A stretch of 37,506 bases of DNA, from the NCBI GenBank assembly GCA_937132175.1, contig CAKZNU010000049.1:1-37506 (forward strand), written 5' to 3'. This DNA is from an uncultured euryarchaeote (GTDB lineage: Archaea > Nanohalarchaeota > Nanosalinia > Nanosalinales > Nanosalinaceae). Below, one piece after another: positions 30,507 to 37,506 of this stretch; positions within the stretch are counted from its first letter, which is position 1; each line of letters starts with the position of its first letter. A model generated the notes under the pieces. The model did not search any database. It had not been told where the DNA came from and was given only the letters and a program-made list of their open reading frames with translations. A program made the translations under genes and the position numbers.

Positions 30507-32114
30507 GTGAGCTCTGACGATGGACCTATGTTCGGGCATGTCTTCGAGACTCCTAACGGTTCACCGTTTCAGAGCCAGCTGGAGTCCGGAGAGATAAGTA
30601 CCCTGAAGGAGGTTCGTGAAGAAGCCGGTTCCCTGAAGGCTCTGATGGGCGAGGAATGGCGCTCGTTGAAGGTGAAGTCCGGTGACCGGGGAGGTGCGCC
30701 TTACGGACTGGCGATAGAGGCTCCGGACAAGTTCGATGATGATCTTGATTATACGGTTGAGAAGATACAGGAAAACGTCTATGTCTCACCTCAGAGCCAG
30801 CTTCACAGCCAGCTTATGCAGCAGAAACAGCAGGCTGAACAGAGGGTCAAGGAGACGAAACGCAATCTCTCGGAGCTACTTAAACAGAAACATATGCTTG
30901 AACATGATATCAGGAAGCTCAGGTCCCGTGTGGAGGATATTCAGGAGGGAAACGAGACACGTCTGAAGGCAGACTTTGTTGAACTGGTTGACGGTGCTGG
31001 AGCCTCCGGGCAGGGAGGCGGAGACCGTGCTGCATTGAAGTTTCTGCGAGACCAAAACATCTATCCTTCCATCGTGGCAGACTTCAACCAGATAGACTCT
31101 CTTGAGGACCTGAAGTCGGAGGAGGAAGGAGGCACCGGCAAGCTGGCTTACCTGCCGGAGAACGTGAAGGCAATCCTGAGAAAGAAGTATGCGATGTACG
31201 AGAAATGGCTGGATATGTTCGGCAGCGAGGTACAGAGGAAGCTTGACGAGCTGAAAGGAGAGCTGAAAGGTGTCGAGCGCGCTATTGAGGAGACGGAGCA
31301 GTACCTGGAGCCGTACGTTAGGGATATGGAGATGCTGAACAACAAGTCCAGAGAGGAGCTTGTAGATGATCTGCAGAGACATATACAGCTCAGGAACTAC
31401 TCCTCGATGTTTACTGACCGGCGTTACATAATCTACAGAGGCCTGAAGAACACGAGAGACGATATAGTGGTTACCGATGATGAGGATGAGATAACCCATT
31501 ACCGGCTTGTACTGTGTCATACCGTCCATGCAAACCTGGCGAGCAGCGAGGAGCCTACACAGTCAACAGGTCCGTCAGTACTCAAGGTCTTCTGGCATCC
31601 GGCCATAGTCGATAAGTTCCTGTTCGAGAACATCTTCAAAAAGAGAATTGACGAGATGCAGGAAGACTTTGAGAGAAAGGTTATGGAGTATACGGGAAAC
31701 ATCGATACCGAGAAAGGAAAGGACCTCCAGAATGCCAGGACGAAACAGGGTATGTCAGTCGCAGATCTCCGTGAAGGCATGGAGGAGGAACTGGATGAAA
31801 ACCTCCCGCTCGAGGTCTCAGCCCGCATAAGAAAGGTGGAGGACGGACTTGAAGAGCTTGAAGACCAGTTTACCGAGGAACAGATCAGGGCGATGGAAGA
31901 GGTCCTGGATGAATCCCTGATGGATCACGGCGACGGCGGAGAGGAGTTTGTCACAGGGCTGGATAAAAAGCTGAAGAAGTTTACAGGACAGACCGATAGA
32001 TACTACCTGGATAAAGACATGAGAAAGACTGCCTGGGGGGATATGCATCATGAGATGACCTTCAGGTACTACTACGATCTCAAGATCGGTCTAGGTCTGT
32101 ACACGATGAAGTGA
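30507..32114 (+). CDS. Large coiled-coil protein of unknown function
   Basis: About 535 residues from the GTG at 30507 (an ATG at 30528 is also in frame). No known domain is evident. Residues ~95-155 form a coiled coil (QQKQQAEQRVKETKRN...KHMLEHDIRKLRSRV), a second lies around 235-290 (EVQRKLDELKGELKGVERAIEET), and a third near the C-terminus (RIRKVEDGLEELEDQF). Between them are folded-looking parts (KFLRDQNIYPSIVADFNQID; RRYIIYRGLKNTRDDIVV; VLKVFWHPAIVDKFLFENIF). It ends in an aromatic YYYDLKIGLGLYTMK. The next gene starts 4 bp later, so the two proteins very likely act together. Confidence 0.75.
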   Translation: MSSDDGPMFGHVFETPNGSPFQSQLESGEISTLKEVREEAGSLKALMGEEWRSLKVKSGDRGGAPYGLAIEAPDKFDDDLDYTVEKIQENVYVSPQSQLHSQLMQQKQQAEQRVKETKRNLSELLKQKHMLEHDIRKLRSRVEDIQEGNETRLKADFVELVDGAGASGQGGGDRAALKFLRDQNIYPSIVADFNQIDSLEDLKSEEEGGTGKLAYLPENVKAILRKKYAMYEKWLDMFGSEVQRKLDELKGELKGVERAIEETEQYLEPYVRDMEMLNNKSREELVDDLQRHIQLRNYSSMFTDRRYIIYRGLKNTRDDIVVTDDEDEITHYRLVLCHTVHANLASSEEPTQSTGPSVLKVFWHPAIVDKFLFENIFKKRIDEMQEDFERKVMEYTGNIDTEKGKDLQNARTKQGMSVADLREGMEEELDENLPLEVSARIRKVEDGLEELEDQFTEEQIRAMEEVLDESLMDHGDGGEEFVTGLDKKLKKFTGQTDRYYLDKDMRKTAWGDMHHEMTFRYYYDLKIGLGLYTMK

Positions 32115-32118
32115 TATT

Positions 32119-34626
32119 ATGTCTATTCTACCCAGCTTCCTGACCTCGAATGAGAACGAAGAAGACCAGGAAGAGGCCGAGGGTTTCCTGGATATGCAGT
32201 ACGTTGTCGGTAACACCACAGGCCTTGATGTTGGCCAGGAGCCGGGACCCCTACCACAGAGAATAGGAAGCACCGCACAGAAGGGTGGGGAGGTACTGGA
32301 GATCCTGTTGCAGAACCCAGCCACCTTCCAGGTTGATAGACAGGAGATGACGAACGTGATAGGGCAGCTGGGCGTAGATACTACATGGCACGGGGATCCT
32401 AATCTAGGCTTCTGCGCCGGATATGCAACAAGAGCACAGGGGGTGGAAGCAGGTTACAACGTGCTTCATCGATACTTTACGAGATACCTCAAACAGTTTG
32501 CCTCGTACAAGATGGAGATCGAGAATCATCCGCAGTACGACTTTGATGTAGGCTATCTCAACATGCATATTTCAACGGAGCCTATTCCGCCTTTGGCTGA
32601 GCAGATCGCGTCCGACAAGACTCTAGATCCTTTCGGTGAACCTGTAGGAGAGGTAAAGGAGAACAAGGAGCCGAATATCTACAGGAACAAGGAGTTCATG
32701 AAGCTTCTCTTCGATTACATGGTTCTGGAGTACGTGGAGCCTTTACAGCTTTATAACCTTTTCGGAGAGTACAGCGACTGGTTTCAGGAGGAGTGGAGAG
32801 ACGCAAGAGAAGACGTTACAGACCAGCTTTATTACGACGAGATCGATGATCTGCGTGGCAAAGCATCTATAATAGAGACAGCTTCGGGCGTCGACCAGGG
32901 AATTAACATCATCTACCGTGAAAAGTTCGATGAGAAGGAGCTTGATGAGCCTATCATTCTACAGTCCAGAGAAGAGGTCAGGAAAGTTCTGGAACAGAAT
33001 GCTGAAGATGATGAATCAATCGATGAAAAACAGGTTGAACAAGCATACCAGGATCAGAAGATTGAGAGTCTCCAGAAAGCAAACTCCCTTCCAGACCAGC
33101 TCAGTCCTGACAATTCCGAATCTTTCCGTCTAAAGGACGTCAGAAGAATTGCCACGGCAGTATATCAGATTAATAACTCCGAAATATTCGGAGATGATGG
33201 ACCCTTATCTGAGGGAGATAGGGAGATAATTTTGGATGCTGTTGAGGATATACTTGAGGATATCTGGACCGGGAATGGCGAAGACAAAGGGCTTTCCTTT
33301 CAGGCGAAGGCAAGTGCTTTGACTAACCGTCTGGATATTCAGGAAAGAGATATTGCGGATGAAGCGGATACTGAAGAGGTCCGTGACAAGGGCAGGAGAG
33401 TGTTCGCAGGTTTCGAGAATGCTTACGAGAGCACTACCGATCAAAATGGAGAGGAAAAGTATCTTGATCTTTTTGACAAGATCATTCAGAGAACCAGGCT
33501 TGGAAGAGAAATAGACAAGGAGTCCACAGTGTTCTACAACCTGCTCCCTGCATGGCTCACGGTATCGGAAAAAACTTACGAGAACCATCCGGGCTTCGAA
33601 TCACCAAAGTTCATATGGGAAAGTATAGTGGAAGACAAGTATCCTGAAATAGATTTCACGGATTATTCCCAAGTAAAGGAAAAGCTACAGTCAGAAAGGG
33701 AGTTCAGACTGGATGTCACAGCTGCGGTAGCATCAACGTATGTCTGGGGACACTTTACACAAAAGAAAGATAACTTCAGCGCAGAAAACGAAGAGAACAT
33801 TCAGGGGATGAATGGAGTAACTTGGATCAGGTGGATGAACAGATACGACTTGAAGGTTAACATGGAGGCGATGAACGGCGATCCCGGAAACCTCCTGAGA
33901 CTTTGGAGGCCCAAAGACATGGTTGTTGCGTGCCGGGCTGTCAATCGTACAGCACGGAGGAAGTCCGAGGAGTGGCCTACAGAATGGCGTGGAGATCCCA
34001 TGAAGTTCACTGTCGACCTTGAACACACCGCGAGCTTCGGTGTTGACCCCGAGGAGGAGATGCAGACTCTGATAGAGCAGGAAAAGCGTCTGGCGGAGGA
34101 AGGCAGGATTGAGGCCGATCCGGAGAAGCCACTTAGCTCGATTCTCAAGACCTATCACCTGACGAAGCCGGGCTTCGAGCAGAGAGGTCAGCACAGGCAC
34201 GGACCTTTCATGCGGGGGGACACGGTTCTTTACAGGTATCTGTACAACATGATCGATGCTGGTTTCTGCAGGGGCGATGAGGAAGGCATCGTCATGTTCG
34301 AGATCGGGGGAGAGTACGCGGAGACTCTTTTCACAACCAGAACAGCCATGAAGCTGATAGAGATGGGTGTGGAACCGGAGGAGCTTGACCCCGTCGAGGT
34401 CTCACAGGATGGGGACTACGATACCCAGAGAGAAGAGCTTATGGCGAAGTTCTTCGGCATAGATGAAAGCAGCACCTCGATGGAGTGGAAAAAGATCGAG
34501 GAACATGCCTTTGACCCTCTTGAAGGTCTCTTGGAGGCTGAAGAGTTCGACTACACTTTTTCGTCCGCAGCAGCGATAAGAAACGATGTGAGTCCGAGAG
34601 ACTACCCGGACGAAAGGTACAGATGA
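32119..34626 (+). CDS. Split TIM-barrel (AP endonuclease/xylose isomerase-like) protein with large helical insertion
   Basis: An 835-residue protein. Residues ~60-155 and ~575-735 carry motifs of the xylose-isomerase-like/endonuclease IV TIM barrel: H91 in TWHGDPN, H150 in YLNMHIST, E583 in VNMEAMNG, D633/H636 in VDLEHT, H680 in YHLTKP, H692/H694 in QHRHGP and E728 in MFEIGG. These match the order of a multi-metal site. Between them lie ~420 residues of mostly helical acidic sequence with no recognised domain and, by eye, more A/T-rich codons. No intein splice-site residues are seen at its edges. Activity (nuclease, isomerase or other) is open. Paired with the coiled-coil gene upstream; converges on the next gene with 3 bp between. 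Confidence 0.72.
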   Translation: MSILPSFLTSNENEEDQEEAEGFLDMQYVVGNTTGLDVGQEPGPLPQRIGSTAQKGGEVLEILLQNPATFQVDRQEMTNVIGQLGVDTTWHGDPNLGFCAGYATRAQGVEAGYNVLHRYFTRYLKQFASYKMEIENHPQYDFDVGYLNMHISTEPIPPLAEQIASDKTLDPFGEPVGEVKENKEPNIYRNKEFMKLLFDYMVLEYVEPLQLYNLFGEYSDWFQEEWRDAREDVTDQLYYDEIDDLRGKASIIETASGVDQGINIIYREKFDEKELDEPIILQSREEVRKVLEQNAEDDESIDEKQVEQAYQDQKIESLQKANSLPDQLSPDNSESFRLKDVRRIATAVYQINNSEIFGDDGPLSEGDREIILDAVEDILEDIWTGNGEDKGLSFQAKASALTNRLDIQERDIADEADTEEVRDKGRRVFAGFENAYESTTDQNGEEKYLDLFDKIIQRTRLGREIDKESTVFYNLLPAWLTVSEKTYENHPGFESPKFIWESIVEDKYPEIDFTDYSQVKEKLQSEREFRLDVTAAVASTYVWGHFTQKKDNFSAENEENIQGMNGVTWIRWMNRYDLKVNMEAMNGDPGNLLRLWRPKDMVVACRAVNRTARRKSEEWPTEWRGDPMKFTVDLEHTASFGVDPEEEMQTLIEQEKRLAEEGRIEADPEKPLSSILKTYHLTKPGFEQRGQHRHGPFMRGDTVLYRYLYNMIDAGFCRGDEEGIVMFEIGGEYAETLFTTRTAMKLIEMGVEPEELDPVEVSQDGDYDTQREELMAKFFGIDESSTSMEWKKIEEHAFDPLEGLLEAEEFDYTFSSAAAIRNDVSPRDYPDERYR

Positions 34627-34629
34627 TCT

Positions 34630-35202
34630 CTATGTCCAGAGGTTCTTAATTTCGTTAAGTTCAGCCAGAGTCTGTGTTGCCGGAACCGACTGTCCAACAA
34701 ACGGAATCTCCCTGGATGCTATCCTGTGATCCGATGAGTCTGCTCCTAGCACCAGGTGTTCGCCTTCAGTTATCTCCCTGTAAAGTGAGTCTACTCTTTC
34801 CATGTGGTAGTCGCTGGTGACTGCTACCGTTGTGCCGTCGTGCCCTTCGCCCACCGACATCTCGATGTCGTCTCTCGTGTCCTCTGGATTAAATGTTTTG
34901 ACCTTGTCTTCATGGATCCTGTCTGAGTTTTCAGCTCGGTAAAGCTGGTCCTCAGGAACGTAAAGATCAACATCCGAGTTCCCGTTTGAGTAAAGAAGAT
35001 GTGTAACCTCCTCAAGAAGCTCGAACCGTGCATCGTCTTCTTCCTCTGATGGCCCACCGTGGTATACCAGGGAATCAGTCTGTGCAAAACCATATCTGCG
35101 GAACAGGTCATCCACGATCTCGAGTGATTCCTCTTCGTCAAACCGGTCTTTATCGGAGTGGTATGGTGTTACGGCATTGGCCAGATCCTGTGTATCTACC
35201 AT
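34630..35202 (-). CDS. Hypothetical protein, weakly YdcF/DUF218-like
   Basis: A 190-residue cytosolic acidic protein without TM segments. The stretch TTVAVTSDYHMERVDSLYREI resembles the YdcF/DUF218 motif in which a hydrophobic strand is followed by TS-x-x-H-x-x-R; SLVYHGGPSEEE near residue 44 could be the N-terminal GG loop. The rest is unremarkable. The assignment is weak. It shares a compact divergent promoter with the nucleotidyltransferase gene. Confidence 0.45.
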   Translation of the reverse strand: MVDTQDLANAVTPYHSDKDRFDEEESLEIVDDLFRRYGFAQTDSLVYHGGPSEEEDDARFELLEEVTHLLYSNGNSDVDLYVPEDQLYRAENSDRIHEDKVKTFNPEDTRDDIEMSVGEGHDGTTVAVTSDYHMERVDSLYREITEGEHLVLGADSSDHRIASREIPFVGQSVPATQTLAELNEIKNLWT

Positions 35203-35226
35203 TTAATCACAAAATTCTTGGCAAGG

Positions 35227-35234
35227 TATAAAAG
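35227..35234. promoter_or_regulatory. Shared TATA box between divergent genes
   Basis: TATAAAAG (CTTTTATA on the other strand) is in the 62-bp gap, 25-32 bp from the minus-strand ATG and 31-38 bp from the plus-strand ATG, so it may serve both. Confidence 0.6.
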
Positions 35235-35264
35235 TCTCTGGCACAAAATTGAGATTGTGAGATT

Positions 35265-36512
35265 ATGAGCTCCAAGGATAAGATGAAGGAGATGCGTGAA
35301 AAGTCCCAGGAAAGAAGGATGGAGTCCGTACAGGAGTTTTCGGACAAGCTAAATGAAAAGCTCGGTGACAAGGTGAAGGTTGTAGCCGTCTGGGGAAGTG
35401 TTTCACAGGCGGAACACAGCGTAGACTCTGACATCGACACTCTGGTTATACTGGACGATACAAAACTGAAGGGAGACGTACCAAAAGACGCGAAGAAAAA
35501 GATCAGAAAGAAGGTTACTTCGCTGGCGAATGATACCGATGAAAGAATTACTATACAGTACTTCCCGTTCCTGACGGAGTTCTGGGACTCCCTTCGGAAA
35601 GGAGAGCCACTGGCCATCGAGGCCGTAAGAAACGGGGAGAAGGTTTATGACACCGGTATTTTCATGCCGGCGAAGCGTCTGCTTGAAAGGGGAAAGATCT
35701 CCGGTACACGTGAATCCGTCAAGAAGAGACTGAAACTTGGTGCCCAGGGATACAAGAAAGCGGAGAAAAACATGAGGTCGTCTATACCCCATAAGCTTGA
35801 GCAGGCGATGGCCAACGCCGGTCAGGCCCCGATCATGCTTGCGGGAAAGACTCCACCAGGAAAGGAAAAGGTTCCGGACACCCTGGAGGAGATGTTTGTG
35901 GATGAGGGAATGCTTGAGGAAGAGTTCGTGGAGAAGGCAAGAAAGATCTACGAGTTCGGTGACAGAGGAGAGAAAGAGCCCCAGTCCGTGACCGGAGAGG
36001 AGCTGGAGGAAAACATGCAGAGAACCGATGAGTTCGTCAAGAGGATGCATCAGCTTGTCTCACAGCTTGGCTCCAAGAAGAAGGCGAAGGGCGTCGTAGA
36101 GGACTACAAGAAGTTCCTGAAGGCAAATGTTGCCGCGCTCAAGTCCAAGGGCATAGAGCCTCCTGAGGACAAGGAGGATCTTCCCCAGGTCGTCGGTGAA
36201 AACCTGGATGTCGACGAAGAACACGTTGAGATGTTTGATAGGTGGGAGGATATCATCTCCAGTATACGGGAAGAATCCATGGATGAAGTCGACGAGAAGG
36301 AACTTTACGAGCTGAAGTCCGAAACCAAGGAGTTCGTCTCCGAGGTCGGGAAAGACCTTCAGGAGATGAAGTCAGGAGAACAACAGGAGGATATAAATCC
36401 GGGTATAGATCCTGAGGCAGCTGCTAAGAGGAGCTCCGATGAACAGATAGTTCCTAACCTACAGCAGGAAGCGGAGAAAGAGATAGAGGAATCAGAGGAG
36501 GAAAAAGAGTAG
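35265..36512 (+). CDS. Nucleotidyltransferase-domain protein with long helical C-terminus
   Basis: A 415-residue protein. The N-terminal ~130 residues are a MNT/pol-beta-type nucleotidyltransferase: WGSVSQAEHSVDSDIDTLVIL has the GS and D-x-D residues (G44, S45, D56, D58). The rest is almost wholly helical and charged; residues ~150-290 (KKRLKLGAQGYKKAEKNM...) could be a HEPN-like or substrate-binding helical domain, but the HEPN R-x4-6-H motif is not obvious. The tail is acidic. MNT proteins can modify RNA, proteins or antibiotics; the target is unknown. Ends 1 bp from the convergent Nudix gene. Confidence 0.75.
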   Translation: MSSKDKMKEMREKSQERRMESVQEFSDKLNEKLGDKVKVVAVWGSVSQAEHSVDSDIDTLVILDDTKLKGDVPKDAKKKIRKKVTSLANDTDERITIQYFPFLTEFWDSLRKGEPLAIEAVRNGEKVYDTGIFMPAKRLLERGKISGTRESVKKRLKLGAQGYKKAEKNMRSSIPHKLEQAMANAGQAPIMLAGKTPPGKEKVPDTLEEMFVDEGMLEEEFVEKARKIYEFGDRGEKEPQSVTGEELEENMQRTDEFVKRMHQLVSQLGSKKKAKGVVEDYKKFLKANVAALKSKGIEPPEDKEDLPQVVGENLDVDEEHVEMFDRWEDIISSIREESMDEVDEKELYELKSETKEFVSEVGKDLQEMKSGEQQEDINPGIDPEAAAKRSSDEQIVPNLQQEAEKEIEESEEEKE

Positions 36513-36513
36513 C

Positions 36514-37008
36514 TCAGTCCCCGTACTCGTCCGGGAAAAGATACTGGCGTACATGGGAGTGTTCAAGGCGCCAGGTAATATCTTCAACCTCTTCTCTCTT
36601 GGTGAAGACCGGTCTTCCCTCCCAGGAACCGTTTCGTTCACCTTCTTCGACTTTTCCTTCAAAAAAGACTTCAGGACCGCCGCTTCCGTTCTCTCCTATA
36701 TCCAGTATATCACCTATCTCCACGAAAAACCCTGTCTCTTCCTCAACCTCCCTTCTTGCTGCCTCCCGAAGACCTTCCCCTCTCTTTATGAATCCTCCCG
36801 GCAGATGGTGCTTTCCGTTTAGCTCGAGGGTCAGTATATCATCGTTTTCTCCATAAGCCAGAACTGCGACAGTCGTAGGCGGCCAAAGCAGTCTGGAGAT
36901 TATGCGTCCAGCGATTCTTTCCGGATACTTCTTTACGAGCTCGGATAGCCTGTGAGTAATCCTTCGCACGATTATTATCTTGTCGCGTCTCATAAAAAAG
37001 AGTTGCAT
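36514..37008 (-). CDS. Nudix hydrolase
   Basis: Hydrolyses a nucleoside diphosphate linked to another moiety. The Nudix box is complete, Gx5Ex7REVxEExG, at about residues 72-93 (GFIKRGE...REVEEETG). An N-terminal helical segment of ~40 residues (ITHRLSELVKKYPERIAGRII) precedes the domain, as in some archaeal members. Substrate cannot be told. The ATG at 37008 is 20-29 bp from an A/T box that also faces the next gene. Confidence 0.9.
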   Translation of the reverse strand: MQLFFMRRDKIIIVRRITHRLSELVKKYPERIAGRIISRLLWPPTTVAVLAYGENDDILTLELNGKHHLPGGFIKRGEGLREAARREVEEETGFFVEIGDILDIGENGSGGPEVFFEGKVEEGERNGSWEGRPVFTKREEVEDITWRLEHSHVRQYLFPDEYGD

Positions 37009-37027
37009 CTCCAGTATCTACTTTCGA

Positions 37028-37037
37028 GTAAAAAATC
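37028..37037. promoter_or_regulatory. Shared A/T promoter element between divergent genes
   Basis: GTAAAAAATC is exactly in the middle of the 49-bp gap, 20-29 bp from the Nudix ATG and 21-30 bp from the ATG at 37058. Confidence 0.55.
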
Positions 37038-37057
37038 TTGTGGATCAAATCCTACCT

Positions 37058-37506
37058 ATGAAGATTCTTGAAAACCTGTTTGAGTATGATACCTCCGACC
37101 TTGAGGCTGTAGGCGGGGATTACTGGACTGATGCCTCTCCTGAAGAGGTGGATGCGGTTCTAGCCCCTAGGTTCGGCGCCTCGGAGGAAGGATACAACAG
37201 CGTTCTTGCGGAGGGTATAGAGGCCGCAGCCGAGTACTTTGATGACGTAGATCTCTACGCTCAGGGAGAGGTCTATGAGCTCCTGGATGGGGCTGGGGTT
37301 GAGGCCACGAAGCTGGGCGGAGGGTCCTCTGGCAAGATAGCATCCGAATACACCACGGAGGATATCCTTGAGGAGGCACGGGCTCAGGTAGAAGGAGAGG
37401 TTGCTTACGTGGCTCATCCCGCACACGCTGAAAGAGTTGCTGCCATCGGCTCTGACATGGGGATGGGTGAGAAACTGTTTGTTCCGGACGAGGTTAAGTG
37501 GCCCTC
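37058..37506 (+). CDS. Hypothetical protein, possibly YdcF/DUF218-like, 3' truncated
   Basis: The frame begins MKILENLFEYDTSD and runs off the window end after 149 codons. It is acidic, with no TM segment. KIASEYTTEDILEEA followed by VAYVAHPAHAERVAAIG resembles the DUF218 arrangement of a helix with E-T-x-x-N/D-x-x-x-A and a strand leading to H-x-x-R. The gene at 34630-35202 has a similar late motif, so the two may be distant relatives. Weak assignment. Confidence 0.5.
   Translation, partial: MKILENLFEYDTSDLEAVGGDYWTDASPEEVDAVLAPRFGASEEGYNSVLAEGIEAAAEYFDDVDLYAQGEVYELLDGAGVEATKLGGGSSGKIASEYTTEDILEEARAQVEGEVAYVAHPAHAERVAAIGSDMGMGEKLFVPDEVKWP

Noticed and set aside
32850..33810. Intein in the 835-residue TIM-barrel gene
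   Set aside because: The insertion has no N-terminal Cys/Ser block, no C-terminal His-Asn motif and no homing-endonuclease motif, so it reads as an inserted domain.
35265..36512. MNT/HEPN toxin-antitoxin fusion
   Set aside because: The nucleotidyltransferase part is clear, but the helical part lacks a visible HEPN RNase motif, and there is no second small partner gene.
1..37506. CRISPR arrays, insertion sequences or prophage genes
   Set aside because: No direct repeat series, transposase, integrase or phage structural gene was recognised on either strand.

Overview
The window is archaeal. It carries aIF2-gamma, the RNA polymerase subunit Rpo7/RpoE', Spt4, the ribosomal proteins eS1 (S3Ae), uS15, eS6, eS24 and eS31 (S27ae), Kae1, Bud32 and an archaeal RecJ/GAN-like DHH nuclease, plus an intron-bearing tRNA-Lys. 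Predicted proteins are strongly acidic, genes are packed with 1-17 bp overlaps, and many starts lie 20-30 bp after an A/T-rich element, as in leaderless transcripts. Acidic proteome, small genes, K+/H+ transport genes and photolyase suggest a 'salt-in' halophile of the DPANN type (Nanohaloarchaeota-like). That placement is inference; no 16S rRNA is present.

Layout. 1-1.5 kb: truncated msrA, a kinase-fold orphan and the tRNA-Lys. 1.6-4.1 kb: the archaeal block uS15-RecJ-eS1. 4.2-9.0 kb: a small membrane protein, a secreted thermonuclease-like protein, Bud32 and two tandem CPA2 antiporters with TrkA-N domains. 9.2-12.5 kb: Sua5, Kae1, eS31, eS24, Spt4, Rpo7 and a PIN protein, all on the minus strand. 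12.6-16.9 kb: a cassette with a P-loop NTPase, two RimK-like ATP-grasp proteins (one degenerate) and an MscS-like channel fused to a C39-type cysteine peptidase domain. 17-18.5 kb: aIF2-gamma and eS6. 18.6-24.3 kb (plus strand): TrkH, TrkA, photolyase and a large surface protein. 24.3-30.4 kb: an HTH regulator, a histone-fold protein with coiled-coil tail, a small acidic protein, an MFS transporter, a metallophosphoesterase/DUF58/MoxR operon and a membrane/coiled-coil pair. 30.5-34.6 kb: two large unknown genes, the second with TIM-barrel metal-site motifs interrupted by about 420 residues. 34.6 kb to the end: two weakly YdcF-like proteins around a nucleotidyltransferase and a Nudix hydrolase.

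How they fit. The set eS6, aIF2-gamma, PIN, Rpo7, Spt4, eS24, eS31, Kae1, Bud32 is an ancient archaeal translation/transcription neighbourhood. Here it keeps order and strand but has been opened twice: by the ATP-grasp/C39-channel cassette between aIF2-gamma and PIN, and by the antiporters between Sua5/Kae1 and Bud32. Sua5, Kae1 and Bud32 together cover threonylcarbamoyl-AMP synthesis and its transfer to tRNA (t6A). TrkH/TrkA and the antiporters point to K+ and H+ balance. The best candidates for an undescribed system are the ATP-grasp/C39-MscS cassette and the 30.5-34.6 kb gene pair.

No gap without a gene exceeds 300 bp. The largest, 1088-1369, holds a probable promoter and two hairpins and nothing else I can recognise. 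I saw no insertion sequence, CRISPR array or attachment site.
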